A stretch of DNA of 9,766 nucleotides from Candidatus Melainabacteria bacterium (GTDB taxonomy: Bacteria; Actinomycetota; Actinomycetes; Mycobacteriales; Pseudonocardiaceae), in assembly GCA_903970565.1 (NCBI GenBank), contig CAJCJE010000200.1, forward strand, positions 1 to 9,766, in the 5' to 3' direction. Position numbers and translations under genes: made by a program. The notes under the pieces were generated by a model, which made no database searches, was not told the origin of the DNA, and worked only from the letters and a program-made list of their open reading frames with translations. Below are positions 1-6,908 of the stretch, piece after piece (within the stretch, counting starts at the first letter, position 1; every line of letters begins with the position of its first letter).

Positions 1-441
1 GAAGCGGTTGATCGCCACGACGTAGGGCAGGTGCCGGTCGTCGAAGAAGTCGATCGCGGCGAAGGCGTCGGCAAGGCGTCGGGTGTCGACGAGGACGACG
101 GCGCCAATCGCGCCTCGGACCAGGTCGTCCCACATGAACCAGAATCGGTGCTGGCCGGGAGTACCGAACAGATACAGGATCAGGTCGGAGTCCAGCGACA
201 GTCGACCGAAGTCCATCGCGACCGTGGTCGTCGTCTTGTTGGGCGTCGCCGAGAGGTCGTCGTGGCCGACACTGGCCTCGGTCATCACCGCCTCGGTGGT
301 CAGCGGGACGATTTCCGACACCGAAGCGACCAAGGTGGTCTTGCCGACACCGAATCCGCCAGCCACCACGATTTTTGCCGAGGTGGTCGCCTTCCGAACG
401 GGATTCGGCACACTTCGTGGGCTAGAGCCTCCGTAGACCAC
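1..441 (-). CDS. cvnD: Conservon Ras-like small GTPase (CvnD), 3' end cut by window edge
   Basis: This is the small GTP-binding component of a conservon, expected to act at the inner face of the membrane with CvnA-C. The first 147 residues are visible. The Walker A/P-loop GGFGVGKTT lies at residues 28-36, a KTTTTVAMDFG stretch (switch I/effector region) at about 69-79, and the G3 motif as FGTPGQHRF at 92-100, with the catalytic-type Gln at 97. RGAIGAVVLVDTRRL follows, and the fragment ends at N145-R-F, where this family carries a variant of the NKxD guanine motif. I chose the GTG at 441 because GGAAAGG lies just upstream and the Walker A then sits about 28 residues in, as usual. The start overlaps the end of cvnC by 20 nt, which suggests translational coupling. 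The C-terminal part lies outside the window. Family assignment is firm; the cellular role is inferred from other conservons. Confidence 0.9.
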   Translation of the reverse strand, partial: MVYGGSSPRSVPNPVRKATTSAKIVVAGGFGVGKTTLVASVSEIVPLTTEAVMTEASVGHDDLSATPNKTTTTVAMDFGRLSLDSDLILYLFGTPGQHRFWFMWDDLVRGAIGAVVLVDTRRLADAFAAIDFFDDRHLPYVVAINRF

Positions 442-1165
442 TGAGCACCCTTTCCAGGAATTCCATGGATGGTCGGTCGCCGACTATCGCATCGGACGAG
501 TGAATGACGACCAGCCCCATGCCGGCCATGTCGCCGATTAACACGCGCACCACCCCGAGTGGCAGTCGAAGGTGCGCGGCTACTTCCGCGACCGACTTGG
601 TGTCCATGCACAGGCTACAAATGGCCCGGTGCTCGGGGAGTAGCGCTTCTTCCATCTCCCAGCCACTGTCGCTGGTGGAGACTAGTCCTTCGATGGCCAG
701 GTCGTAGTCCGGCCGGGTCCGGCCACCGGTGCGGGTGTACGGGCGGACCAGCGAACCGGTCTCGGTCACCGGGTCCGGCGGTGGCAGTTGGGACGGCAGC
801 TTCGGTCGGCTCCAGCCAGCAGTGCTGGTACTCGGGCCGGGATCGGGGATCGGTCTGCCCGCGCCGGCGCGGGAGCCCGGATCGAAGGCCCGGTGTCCGG
901 CGGCGGGGCGTCCGGAGTCGGACGGGGGTCCGGGGTTCGGGGGTACCGAGCCGCCACCGCGACTGCTACCGGCCGACGAGGCCGACGAGCGCGCGCCGAG
1001 ACTCGAACCGCTGCCGGCTCGGCCACTGACGGCCATCCCCGGCTCGCCGAACAGGTCGGCTCCGGGGCCACCGAACAATCCGTTGCGGTACCCGCTGATG
1101 TCGAAGCGGTTGGGAATGTCAGAGCTCGCGTAGTCCGCGGGGTCCTCCAGGTCGCCCTCCACCAT
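422..1165 (-). CDS. cvnC: DUF742 conservon protein (CvnC) with long disordered N-terminus
   Basis: This is the third conservon component. The C-terminal 110 residues (about 138-247) form a DUF742 domain: it opens with SLVRPYTRTGGRT, then has the conserved acidic stretch with DYDLAIEGLVST, an EHRAICSLC segment, and a winged-helix-like part (SVAEVAAHLRLPLGVVRVLIGDMAGMGL split over about 191-218). Typical family members are close to this domain alone, about 120-130 residues. Here about 135 residues rich in Gly, Ser, Pro and Ala precede it and look disordered. I prefer the ATG at 1165 (or the adjoining GTG at 1168) because the purine run GAGGGGGGA at 1179-1171 is a strong ribosome-binding site 5 nt ahead. 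An in-frame GTG at 1225 would add 20 residues but has no such site. Its end overlaps cvnD. Its start is about 290 nt from cvnB, which is unusually far for a conservon. Confidence 0.88.
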   Translation of the reverse strand: MVEGDLEDPADYASSDIPNRFDISGYRNGLFGGPGADLFGEPGMAVSGRAGSGSSLGARSSASSAGSSRGGGSVPPNPGPPSDSGRPAAGHRAFDPGSRAGAGRPIPDPGPSTSTAGWSRPKLPSQLPPPDPVTETGSLVRPYTRTGGRTRPDYDLAIEGLVSTSDSGWEMEEALLPEHRAICSLCMDTKSVAEVAAHLRLPLGVVRVLIGDMAGMGLVVIHSSDAIVGDRPSMEFLERVLSGLRRL

Positions 1166-1455
1166 CACGCTCCCCCCTCGTTCCCCGATGTCCGGCGGTT
1201 GATCTCCACCTGGCTCATCCAACACCTGTTTCGACGGGTTCGATACCTCGAGCCCGAGGCTGTTTTCGCGGTCGTCGTCCTGGTCATCATCTTGGTCGGA
1301 GAGACGAAAGCCGCCCGTGGACCAACTCCGGAGTCGAACTCGTCACCGGAGCCATCGCGTCGCGATCGTCGGCCAGGGCCCATCTCTCTACCACTCACCG
1401 CCGGTTCATCACCTTGGAGGGGATTCGGTTGATAACGGGGTTGCCGCACGCCCGA
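1166..1455 (-). other. Unusual cvnB-cvnC intercistronic spacer with inverted repeats
   Basis: About 290 nt separate the cvnB stop from the preferred cvnC start, whereas the other junctions in this operon overlap. The spacer holds a 13-bp palindrome ATCGCGTCGCGAT at 1354-1366. It also holds an inverted repeat CTCCGG (1326-1331) / CCGGAG (1346-1351), extendable by G-U pairs in the RNA. A 94-codon ORF (GTG 1449 to TGA 1165) fills it almost exactly, and its stop overlaps the cvnC start, but it is Arg/Ser/Thr-rich, lacks a ribosome-binding site and resembles nothing I know. Another frame gives an acidic stretch (DQDDDQDDDRE) leading into cvnC. Coding status is unresolved. A processing site or an internal promoter for cvnC-cvnD is equally possible. 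Confidence 0.5.
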
Positions 1456-1878
1456 TCATCTGCGTACGGCACCTTGCAGCTGAGCGCGCAGTTCCGGCGT
1501 CATCTGCTGGCCGACGCGCTCGACGAGCAAGGTCATCTCATATGCGACGAGGCCGATGTCGCAGTTGGGCGCGGCCAGCACCGACAGGCAGGAACCGTCG
1601 CTGATGGACATCAGGAACAGATAGCCGCGATCCATCTCGACCACGGTCTGGTTGACCGAGCCGGCCTCGAAACAGCGCGCCGCGCCCTGGGTGAGACTGA
1701 CCAGTCCTGATGCGACTGCCGACAACTGCTCGGCACGGTCACGCGGCAGGCCATGAGAACCGGCGAGCAGCAGGCCGTCCGCGGACACCACGACGGCGTG
1801 CGCCACACCGGGCACCCTGCGGACGAAGTCGGTGATGAGCCAGCCGAAACTGCCTGGCTGATGAACGGACGCTGTCAC
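1456..1878 (-). CDS. cvnB: Roadblock/LC7 domain protein (CvnB)
   Basis: This is the second conservon component, a small cytosolic roadblock/LC7 protein of 140 residues, the normal length. These proteins dimerise and are thought to help regulate the partner GTPase and contact the sensor kinase. Diagnostic stretches are [31 protein letters not shown] (about residues 10-41), then [24 protein letters not shown] (43-66), then [25 protein letters not shown] and [17 protein letters not shown] near the end. The GTG start at 1878 overlaps the cvnA TGA stop (GTGA), and GAGGAG lies 5 nt upstream of it within the cvnA coding end, so translation is probably coupled to cvnA. No truncation or missing segment is seen. 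Confidence in the family is high; the biochemical role is taken from other conservons. Confidence 0.93.
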   Translation of the reverse strand: MTASVHQPGSFGWLITDFVRRVPGVAHAVVVSADGLLLAGSHGLPRDRAEQLSAVASGLVSLTQGAARCFEAGSVNQTVVEMDRGYLFLMSISDGSCLSVLAAPNCDIGLVAYEMTLLVERVGQQMTPELRAQLQGAVRR

Positions 1879-4800
1879 TCGTGCTCCTCGTCGTGGCTGC
1901 CATCGGAAAGCGGGGAAGCCCCGCCAGAGTATGCCTCGATCAACGCATGGCGCCCGCGACGTACTCCACGCTGGAAGCTTGACATGCGGCCCCTGACCGC
2001 GTCAGCAGAACGTGGCGGAAGCGGTGGTTGCTGGGCTTGTGCCGGGTTGGGCCGGGCGGCGGCCGAACCGGGTACCAGGTGTGCCTTGGGCACCCGCTTG
2101 GGCAGGCCGGCGCCGGTGACCTCGGAGACCGGAGAGGACAGCAGTGCCTCGGCGAGTTGCCAGCCTTCGTCGGCCGGCGTTTCCCAGGCCCCGTCGGGGG
2201 CGTCGGCGGTCGGTTCAGCTGGCGAGGTCGGCTGCGGCTGCATGATGTGGGGGGCCGGGGTGCCGTCCGCGGCCTGCGAGCGGGGGACGATGCCGAAACC
2301 GGCGGCGGCGCCCGCCTTGCCGGGTACTCGGGTGGGCAGTCCGTTGATACTGACCGGCTTCGGCTGCTCCTCGACCGGAGGTTCCGCCGGCTCCGGTTCC
2401 GGGGGAGTCGGCGCGGGAGCGACCGGGGCCGCGGCCGCGGCCGCGGCCGGGGCGGGGGTGGCGGCCGGGGTGGGCGAGCCACCGACGGTGATGTCCGGCT
2501 GGGCCACCTCGTCGGGCCGGAACCACTGGGAGAGGACCGCTTCGTAGATCGGCAGGCGCTCGGTCGGCGCGTCCACTTCCAACGCCGCCCCGGTGGACGG
2601 CCGGTCGGTCGTGGTGCGGCCGACGCCGGCCCTGGCCGCCGCGCTGGGTGTCGCGGTGCCGTTGAGCCGGTTGCGGACCGGGAAGTCGGAGTCGAAATCG
2701 GAGTCGGTCTTCGACGCTGTCTTCGACTCGGCGGTCGTGTCGGCGGTCGCTTCGCCGATCGAGGGCAGCTCACCGGCGGCGGTGTGCGCCTCCCACAGCG
2801 AGGAGATCCGCGGTGTCTGGGCCGGCCGGTCCGAAGAAGACCGGTCCGAAGAGGACGAGGACGGCACGGGGGTCCGCGAATCGGAGGTCTGCGAATCGGA
2901 TTCCGACTGGACCGGGTTCGACGGGACCGGGTTTGACGAGACCGGGTTCGGCTGCGGCGCGGGCGAGAGGTTCACGACGGTCTCATCCGCCGGGACAACC
3001 GAACGGATCGCCGAGTCCTCCAGCTCGTCCAGGGTGAACTCGTTGGACCAGAACGAGGTGGCCGGGTCGAGCGGGTTGTCCTGGTCCTGCCTGGCCCGGT
3101 CCTGAACGGAGAAGTCCGATTCGGACCGTGCCGAGACGTCGGCCTGGGCATCGCCCCGGCGGGCGATGCCGAACGCGCCGGCGATACCGGCCGCGGCGAC
3201 CGCACCGGCCGGCGCGGCGCCCTCGGCGCGGGTGGCCCGGACCGGCGGCGGCGGCCGGTCGCCACCTCGCTCGCCGGGCTGGTAGATGAGGTCCTCGCCG
3301 ATGACCACGAGGGCGACGGTGCCGCCGTCGATGTCCTCGTTGGCGCGCAGCTTGACCCGGATGTTGTGCCGCTTGGCCAGCCGGGCGACCACGTACAGGC
3401 CCATCCGGCGGGTCACGCCGACGTCCATCTCCGGCGGGTTGGCCAGTCGCTCGTTGGCGTACCGGACGTCGTCGTCGGTCATGCCGACGCCGCGGTCGGT
3501 GATCTGGATGGCGATCTCGCGGGCGCGGGTCCTGGCGATCCGGACGCTGACCTTCGTGTTCGGTTCGGAGAACACGGTCGCGTTGTCCAGCAGTTCCGCG
3601 ATGAGGTGGATGAGGTCGTTGACGACCCGGCCGAGGATCTTCGCGTTCGGCGGCGACCCGACCTCGACCCGCGCGTACTGCTCGACCTCGGACACGGCCG
3701 CGCCGACCAGGTCGCCGATCGGGACCGGCTGGCTCATCCGCTTGGCCAGGCCACTGCCGGAGAGCACCAGCAGGCTTTCGCTGTTGCGCCGCATCCGGGT
3801 GGCGAGGTGGTCGAGTTCGAAAAGGTTGGACAGCTGGTCAGGGTCCTGCTCGTCGCGCTCCAGCGTGTCGATCAGGGACAGCTGCCGTTCGACCAGGACC
3901 TGGCTGCGGCGGGCCAGGTTGACGAAGATCGCGTTGACGTTGTCGCGCAGCACCGCCTGCTCGGTGGCCAGCCGGACGGCCTGGCCGTAGACCACGTCGA
4001 AGGACCGCGCGAGCTGGCCGACTTCTTCCTGGGTGAACGGCGGGACCGGCTCGATGGCCTCCTTGGACGCCTCGATCGGGTCCTCGGAGGCCAGAATCCG
4101 GTTGACCGCGGCCGGGAGCCGGACTCGGGCGACCTCAAGCGCGCCGGTGCGCAGCACCCGCAGCGGGGCGATCATCGCGGCGGCGATGAACAGCATGATC
4201 GCCAACGCGATGAGCAGCACCACCACGACCAGGATGATGTTGGTCACCATGTCGCTCTGCGTGGCTGACCTGGCGCTTTGCAGGGTGCTCTGCAACTGGC
4301 TCTGGAGCGAGAGTTCGACCTGCCGGTACAGCGCGACGGTGTTGGTCGCGGCCGGCTGCACCTGGTCGGTGCCGACGGTGAACCGGGCGTTGGCGGCGCT
4401 CTGGGCGAGCACGGTCTGGGTGTACTGCGCCCGGTTGTCCACGTCCGGACCACTGACCACGTCCTGGACCTGCTGGCTCTGCTGCGGGGTCGCGACGTTG
4501 TCGAAGGCGGCGATGTCGGACTGGTAGGCGGACTGGACGTCGAGCAGGTCGTTGGACAGCGTCGGCGAGGAGTTGCCGGGAGCCACCGCGATCAGCATGA
4601 TCGCGTCCTGCTGGGCGATGTCCTCCTTGGCGCCGGCGAACAGGCTGACCGCCTGGGCGATCGGGCCCAGCGTCGAGGAGTCGGCGGCCACCGCGCGGGT
4701 GACCTGGAGGAACGCGGCGATCAGCCCGTTGTACTGCACCAGGGCGGCGGTGGCCGGGTACTGGGTGGACTGGGTGCTGGAGCGCAGCACGCCGAGGCCG

Positions 4801-5315
4801 GCGAGGCTTTCGGCGGTGCTGCCGGCGGCGGCCCGCACGGACGGATTCAGGTTGCCGTCCTGGGCGAGCATCGACTGGAAGGCGGCCACCTGGGCGTCGG
4901 TGGCCGGGAAGGACTGGCTGTACTCCGGGCCGCCGTCGGACTTGCCGCTGGCGGCGAACACCATCGCCAGGTCGCGTTCTTTCTGGAAGGCGTCGATCAC
5001 CTGGGTGGCCTGCGCGCTGAGATCCGCCTCGCTGCGCAGCACGTCGAACTGGTTGACGTCGGAGACATCGGACCGGATCGCCAGACCGGCGAACAGCAAC
5101 GTGGCCAGCACCGGCACCAACAGCACCGCGATGAGCTTCTGCCGAAGCCGCCAACTGCTCAGTCGCCAGCGGCTGGTGACGACACCGATCGTGCCGGTCG
5201 CGCCCGAGGGGGTTGACTGCGCCGTCCGGCTCCCGCCCAGGCCGAGAGAGTTGATCTCAACCTCGGCTCCTGCCGAGTCCTGCCGAGACGACGCCCGGTC
5301 TCTGTTGGCCACCAT
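1875..5315 (-). CDS. cvnA: Conservon membrane sensor histidine kinase with NIT-type sensing region (CvnA)
   Basis: This 1146-residue sensor kinase heads the conservon. In order: a cytosolic N-terminus (1-57); membrane segment 1 (about 61-80); an extracellular region (about 81-357) of the nitrate/nitrite-sensing type, with the characteristic helix [18 protein letters not shown] at 107-124; membrane segment 2 (358-384); a HAMP-like linker (385-445); a dimerisation helix pair with [16 protein letters not shown] (498-513), whose His503 is the likely phosphoacceptor equivalent; then an HATPase domain with N-box [10 protein letters not shown] (570-579), G1 DRGVGM (607-612) and G2 [13 protein letters not shown] (638-650). 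The last 460 residues are Pro/Ala/Ser-rich and probably disordered. They carry short ordered islands: [53 protein letters not shown] and [12 protein letters not shown]. The ATG at 5315 has GGAAAG 6 nt upstream. The true ligand is unknown; the NIT label is family-level. Confidence 0.93.
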   Translation of the reverse strand: MVANRDRASSRQDSAGAEVEINSLGLGGSRTAQSTPSGATGTIGVVTSRWRLSSWRLRQKLIAVLLVPVLATLLFAGLAIRSDVSDVNQFDVLRSEADLSAQATQVIDAFQKERDLAMVFAASGKSDGGPEYSQSFPATDAQVAAFQSMLAQDGNLNPSVRAAAGSTAESLAGLGVLRSSTQSTQYPATAALVQYNGLIAAFLQVTRAVAADSSTLGPIAQAVSLFAGAKEDIAQQDAIMLIAVAPGNSSPTLSNDLLDVQSAYQSDIAAFDNVATPQQSQQVQDVVSGPDVDNRAQYTQTVLAQSAANARFTVGTDQVQPAATNTVALYRQVELSLQSQLQSTLQSARSATQSDMVTNIILVVVVLLIALAIMLFIAAAMIAPLRVLRTGALEVARVRLPAAVNRILASEDPIEASKEAIEPVPPFTQEEVGQLARSFDVVYGQAVRLATEQAVLRDNVNAIFVNLARRSQVLVERQLSLIDTLERDEQDPDQLSNLFELDHLATRMRRNSESLLVLSGSGLAKRMSQPVPIGDLVGAAVSEVEQYARVEVGSPPNAKILGRVVNDLIHLIAELLDNATVFSEPNTKVSVRIARTRAREIAIQITDRGVGMTDDDVRYANERLANPPEMDVGVTRRMGLYVVARLAKRHNIRVKLRANEDIDGGTVALVVIGEDLIYQPGERGGDRPPPPVRATRAEGAAPAGAVAAAGIAGAFGIARRGDAQADVSARSESDFSVQDRARQDQDNPLDPATSFWSNEFTLDELEDSAIRSVVPADETVVNLSPAPQPNPVSSNPVPSNPVQSESDSQTSDSRTPVPSSSSSDRSSSDRPAQTPRISSLWEAHTAAGELPSIGEATADTTAESKTASKTDSDFDSDFPVRNRLNGTATPSAAARAGVGRTTTDRPSTGAALEVDAPTERLPIYEAVLSQWFRPDEVAQPDITVGGSPTPAATPAPAAAAAAAPVAPAPTPPEPEPAEPPVEEQPKPVSINGLPTRVPGKAGAAAGFGIVPRSQAADGTPAPHIMQPQPTSPAEPTADAPDGAWETPADEGWQLAEALLSSPVSEVTGAGLPKRVPKAHLVPGSAAARPNPAQAQQPPLPPRSADAVRGRMSSFQRGVRRGRHALIEAYSGGASPLSDGSHDEEHE
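2427..2448. repeat. GGCCGC hexamer run encoding poly-Ala in the CvnA tail
   Basis: About 3.7 uninterrupted copies of GGCCGC give two overlapping GCGGCCGC octamers. On the cvnA strand the run encodes the longest part of an alanine tract near residues 956-963. A short unit of this kind can gain or lose copies in frame by slippage, since each hexamer adds two codons. Confidence 0.75.
2911..2955. repeat. Three 15-bp repeats in the CvnA tail (NPVxS units)
   Basis: ACCGGGTTCG/ACCGGGTTTG/ACCGGGTTCG recur at 2911, 2926 and 2941, an exact 15-bp period. On the cvnA strand they encode [10 protein letters not shown] and NPVQS at about residues 790-804. Unit length is a multiple of three, so expansion keeps the frame. 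It lies within the disordered tail. Confidence 0.75.
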
Positions 5316-5318
5316 GAA

Positions 5319-5591
5319 TCACTTTCCGCTGGTCAGACCATGATCGGACAGCGCATTGACAAAACTTTCGGACATTTGGGACGATTGTTCAGCGTCGGGA
5401 CGGATAATCACAACCCCGATCTCGGCACGATTGAACGAAAAGCGCGACTTATATCGCATGGATGACGCACTCGAATCGGCGTTGGTGATCTTCAACACGA
5501 TCCCGGTGCACGGGCCGAGACTGATCAACGACATCGGCCCGCCGGTCGGCGAAGCAGCTCCGCGTCCCGCGGTAGCCGCGCACCGGTACAT
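5319..5591 (-). CDS. Possible small hypothetical protein just upstream of cvnA
   Basis: A 90-codon ORF opens at an ATG (5591) with GAGG at 5601-5598, 6 nt upstream, and an adjoining GTG. Its TGA ends 3 nt before the cvnA ATG, a spacing that suggests coupled translation. I do not recognise the product. It has no clear membrane segment or signal peptide. The first half shows high G/C at third positions; the second half (below about 5460) does not, and contains codons such as TAT, TTT, AAT and CGA. A plus-strand ORF (5458-5691) shares the same third positions, so third-position bias cannot decide the strand. It could equally be the untranslated leader and promoter of cvnA. Low confidence. Confidence 0.3.
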   Translation of the reverse strand: MYRCAATAGRGAASPTGGPMSLISLGPCTGIVLKITNADSSASSMRYKSRFSFNRAEIGVVIIRPDAEQSSQMSESFVNALSDHGLTSGK

Positions 5592-5706
5592 CACCCACCT
5601 CGCCCTTCCGCACATGACATCGATGCAGCTCAGCACCCCACCGCGAGATACGCGGCGCGTCCAGCAGCCCCTGCTGGTGCAAACAAGCTAACGGAGGTGT
5701 CCTACT

Positions 5707-5784
5707 ATGTCACCCCGTCAGGCTCATACCGAAAATAGGCTACTCAGAGTAGACAAAAAAGCCCCTATGATCCCACCTTATTAG
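5707..5784 (+). CDS. Possible 25-residue leader peptide before the importer operon
   Basis: A short ORF (ATG 5707 to TAG 5784) is preceded by GGAGGTG at 5693-5699 with a 7-nt gap, the best ribosome-binding site in the window. The 25-residue product begins MSPRQAHTENRLLRVDKK and ends in APMIPPY. It is rich in codons rare in GC-rich actinobacteria: AGG CTA CTC AGA GTA in a row, then AAA AAA. A run of rare codons beside inverted repeats is what a translated leader used for attenuation would look like, but no terminator with a U-run is visible. It may instead be a chance ORF overlapping promoter DNA, since a candidate -10 box (5766-5771) lies inside it. Both readings cannot easily be true of one transcript. 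Confidence 0.3.
   Translation: MSPRQAHTENRLLRVDKKAPMIPPY
5740..5752. promoter_or_regulatory. Perfect 13-bp palindrome, candidate operator
   Basis: CTACTCAGAGTAG is a perfect inverted repeat with 6-bp arms and one central base, followed by AC and six A residues. It lies in the low-GC part of the divergent region, about 120 bp before the binding-protein gene and some 14 bp upstream of a candidate -10 box. A dimeric regulator site is the natural reading, but the regulator is not in the window. Confidence 0.4.
5766..5771 (+). promoter_or_regulatory. Candidate -10 box for the importer operon
   Basis: TATGAT matches the vegetative -10 consensus at five of six positions in otherwise GC-rich DNA. 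At 17-nt spacing the -35 position reads CTCAGA, a poor match that falls inside the 13-bp palindrome. A better -35-like TAGACA (5750-5755) is only 10 nt away, too close. The promoter call therefore rests on the -10 alone. It would give a leader of about 90 nt. Confidence 0.25.
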
Positions 5785-5824
5785 ACCATAGGAATTACAG
5801 CGCTCACCTCATCAGCGCTAAGTT

Positions 5825-5841
5825 CCGGCTTGACGAGCCGG
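5825..5841 (+). other. Hairpin in the leader of the binding-protein gene
   Basis: CCGGCT (5825-5830) and AGCCGG (5836-5841) form a perfect 6-bp stem with a 5-nt loop, about 15 nt before the ribosome-binding site AGAAGGA (5857-5863). No T-run follows, so it is not a standard intrinsic terminator. It may stabilise the mRNA or affect ribosome access. Confidence 0.45.
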
Positions 5842-5870
5842 TAATCCGATCCCAACAGAAGGATCAGAGC

Positions 5871-6902
5871 ATGAACGAACTCCACAGAGCGCGGCCGGGC
5901 AAGATCCGAGGTCATCGGCTCGGTGCCACCGCCGTCGCCGTCGCCGCCGTGACGCTGCTGAGCGGATGCAGTCTTCTCAACGGATCGAGCAACTCAGGCA
6001 CTCCGGCCGCAGGTAACTCCACTGTGGAGACGCCGTCGGTGACCATCGGCATCCTGACGTCTCCGGACGTCGCGCCGGTCAAACTGGCGCAGTTGGAGGG
6101 CATCTTCAAGGCCCAGGGCCTCAACCCGGTCGTCAAGCTGTTCGCCTCCGGCCCCTCGATGTTCCCGGATCTGGCCAACGGCTCGCTGGACATCGTCGAG
6201 ACGAACTACGTCAACTACTTCCAGGCCGTCGCGGCCAAGACGCTGGACGCCAAGGTGATCGCGGACGGCTACTCCGGCACGCCGACCTCCTTCGTGTTGC
6301 TGACGCCGCCGAACTCCCCCATCAAGACCCCCGCCGACCTGGCCGGCAAGACCATCGCCACGCAGGCTCCCGGCAACATCGTCGAGCTGTTGCTGCGCTC
6401 GCTGCTCGCGTCCAACAACGTGGACCCGAACTCACCGAAGTACGTCCCGATCCACTTCCCGGACATGCCCAACGCGCTCAGGACCGGGCAGGTGGACGCG
6501 GCCGTCGACTTCGAGCCCTTCATCACCGAGTCGGAGCGGGACTTCGGCGCCAAGGAGCCGTTCCCGTTGATCACCAATGCCACCAACGGGATGCCGCTGT
6601 CCGGCTACATCGCCACGAGCAAGTTCATCGACGCGAACCCGAAGACGATCGCCGCCCTCCAGCGCGCGGTGGTGGAGGCGAACGGCCGGGCCGCCAGTCG
6701 GAGCGAACTGGCCAAGGTGCTGCCGGCGCTGACCGGGGTACCCGTCTCGCTGGTGCCGATGCTCAACATCGGCTCCTACCCGACCTCGCTGGACCCGACC
6801 CGGCTACAGCGGGTGATCACCCTGATGAAGACCTACGGTGGACTGACCACCGACCTCAACGCCAGCGACCTGATCGTGCCGCTACCGCCGGCGAACAGCT
6901 GA
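5871..6902 (+). CDS. ABC transporter substrate-binding lipoprotein, NitT/TauT (NMT1/SsuA-like) type
   Basis: This is the extracytoplasmic binding protein of the importer, tethered to the membrane by lipid. The 343-residue product has a basic N-terminus (RARPGKIRGHR), a hydrophobic stretch (AVAVAAVTLL) and a lipobox LSGC with Cys33, then a Ser/Gly/Asn linker. The mature part begins VTIGILTSPDVAPVKLAQLEGIFKAQG (split at about residues 52-78), the typical opening of NMT1/SsuA-type proteins. It continues with the ANGSLDIVETNY stretch, the DLAGKTIATQAPG hinge segment, and GQVDAAVDFEPFITES. Length is normal. The ATG at 5871 is preceded by AGAAGGA with a 7-nt gap. The first permease gene starts 6 nt after the stop. 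Family members bind nitrate, sulfonates, taurine, pyrimidine precursors or aromatic acids, and the ligand here cannot be told from the sequence. Confidence 0.9.
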   Translation: MNELHRARPGKIRGHRLGATAVAVAAVTLLSGCSLLNGSSNSGTPAAGNSTVETPSVTIGILTSPDVAPVKLAQLEGIFKAQGLNPVVKLFASGPSMFPDLANGSLDIVETNYVNYFQAVAAKTLDAKVIADGYSGTPTSFVLLTPPNSPIKTPADLAGKTIATQAPGNIVELLLRSLLASNNVDPNSPKYVPIHFPDMPNALRTGQVDAAVDFEPFITESERDFGAKEPFPLITNATNGMPLSGYIATSKFIDANPKTIAALQRAVVEANGRAASRSELAKVLPALTGVPVSLVPMLNIGSYPTSLDPTRLQRVITLMKTYGGLTTDLNASDLIVPLPPANS

Positions 6903-6908
6903 CCGGCG

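Larger units (their letters stand above)
5316..5870. promoter_or_regulatory. Divergent control region between cvnA and the ABC importer operon
   Basis: This 555-nt region separates two operons transcribed away from each other and must hold both promoters. Base 5701-5800 is about 45% G+C, far below the flanking genes. It contains palindromic and repeated elements listed separately, plus an inverted repeat CCTATG (5764-5769) / CATAGG (5787-5792) and two direct copies of CAGCGCT (5798-5804 and 5813-5819, 15-bp period, core AGCGCT self-complementary). I see no convincing -35/-10 pair for cvnA; TATAAG (5454-5449 on the minus strand) is a weak candidate. Between 5341 and 5690 only the ambiguous small ORFs are seen. 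Confidence 0.6.

Noticed and set aside
1165..1449. 94-codon ORF filling the cvnB-cvnC spacer as a real gene
   Set aside because: No ribosome-binding site, odd composition (Arg, Thr, Ser, Trp/Cys late) and competing open frames. Not listed as a CDS but described in the spacer entry.
2911..2955. Short-period repeats as a CRISPR or mobile-element end
   Set aside because: The units are 15 bp, in frame and inside coding sequence, with no spacers or transposase nearby.
3366..5216. Long plus-strand ORFs (about 300 and 312 codons) opposite cvnA
   Set aside because: They mirror the kinase and its sensing region on the other strand and show no recognisable domain, ribosome-binding site or normal composition.
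5458..5691. Plus-strand ORF of 77 codons with high third-position GC
   Set aside because: No ribosome-binding site before ATG 5458 and no recognisable product. It shares third positions with the minus-strand candidate, so the bias is not independent support. Kept only as an ambiguity in the findings.
5830..5835. TTGACG as a -35 box for the importer operon
   Set aside because: No -10-like hexamer lies 16-18 nt downstream; that position falls on the ribosome-binding site region, and the hexamer is part of the hairpin loop.
5690..5870. A known riboswitch class in the importer leader
   Set aside because: I looked for conserved cores of TPP, SAM, cobalamin and guanidine riboswitches and saw none; only simple short hairpins are present.
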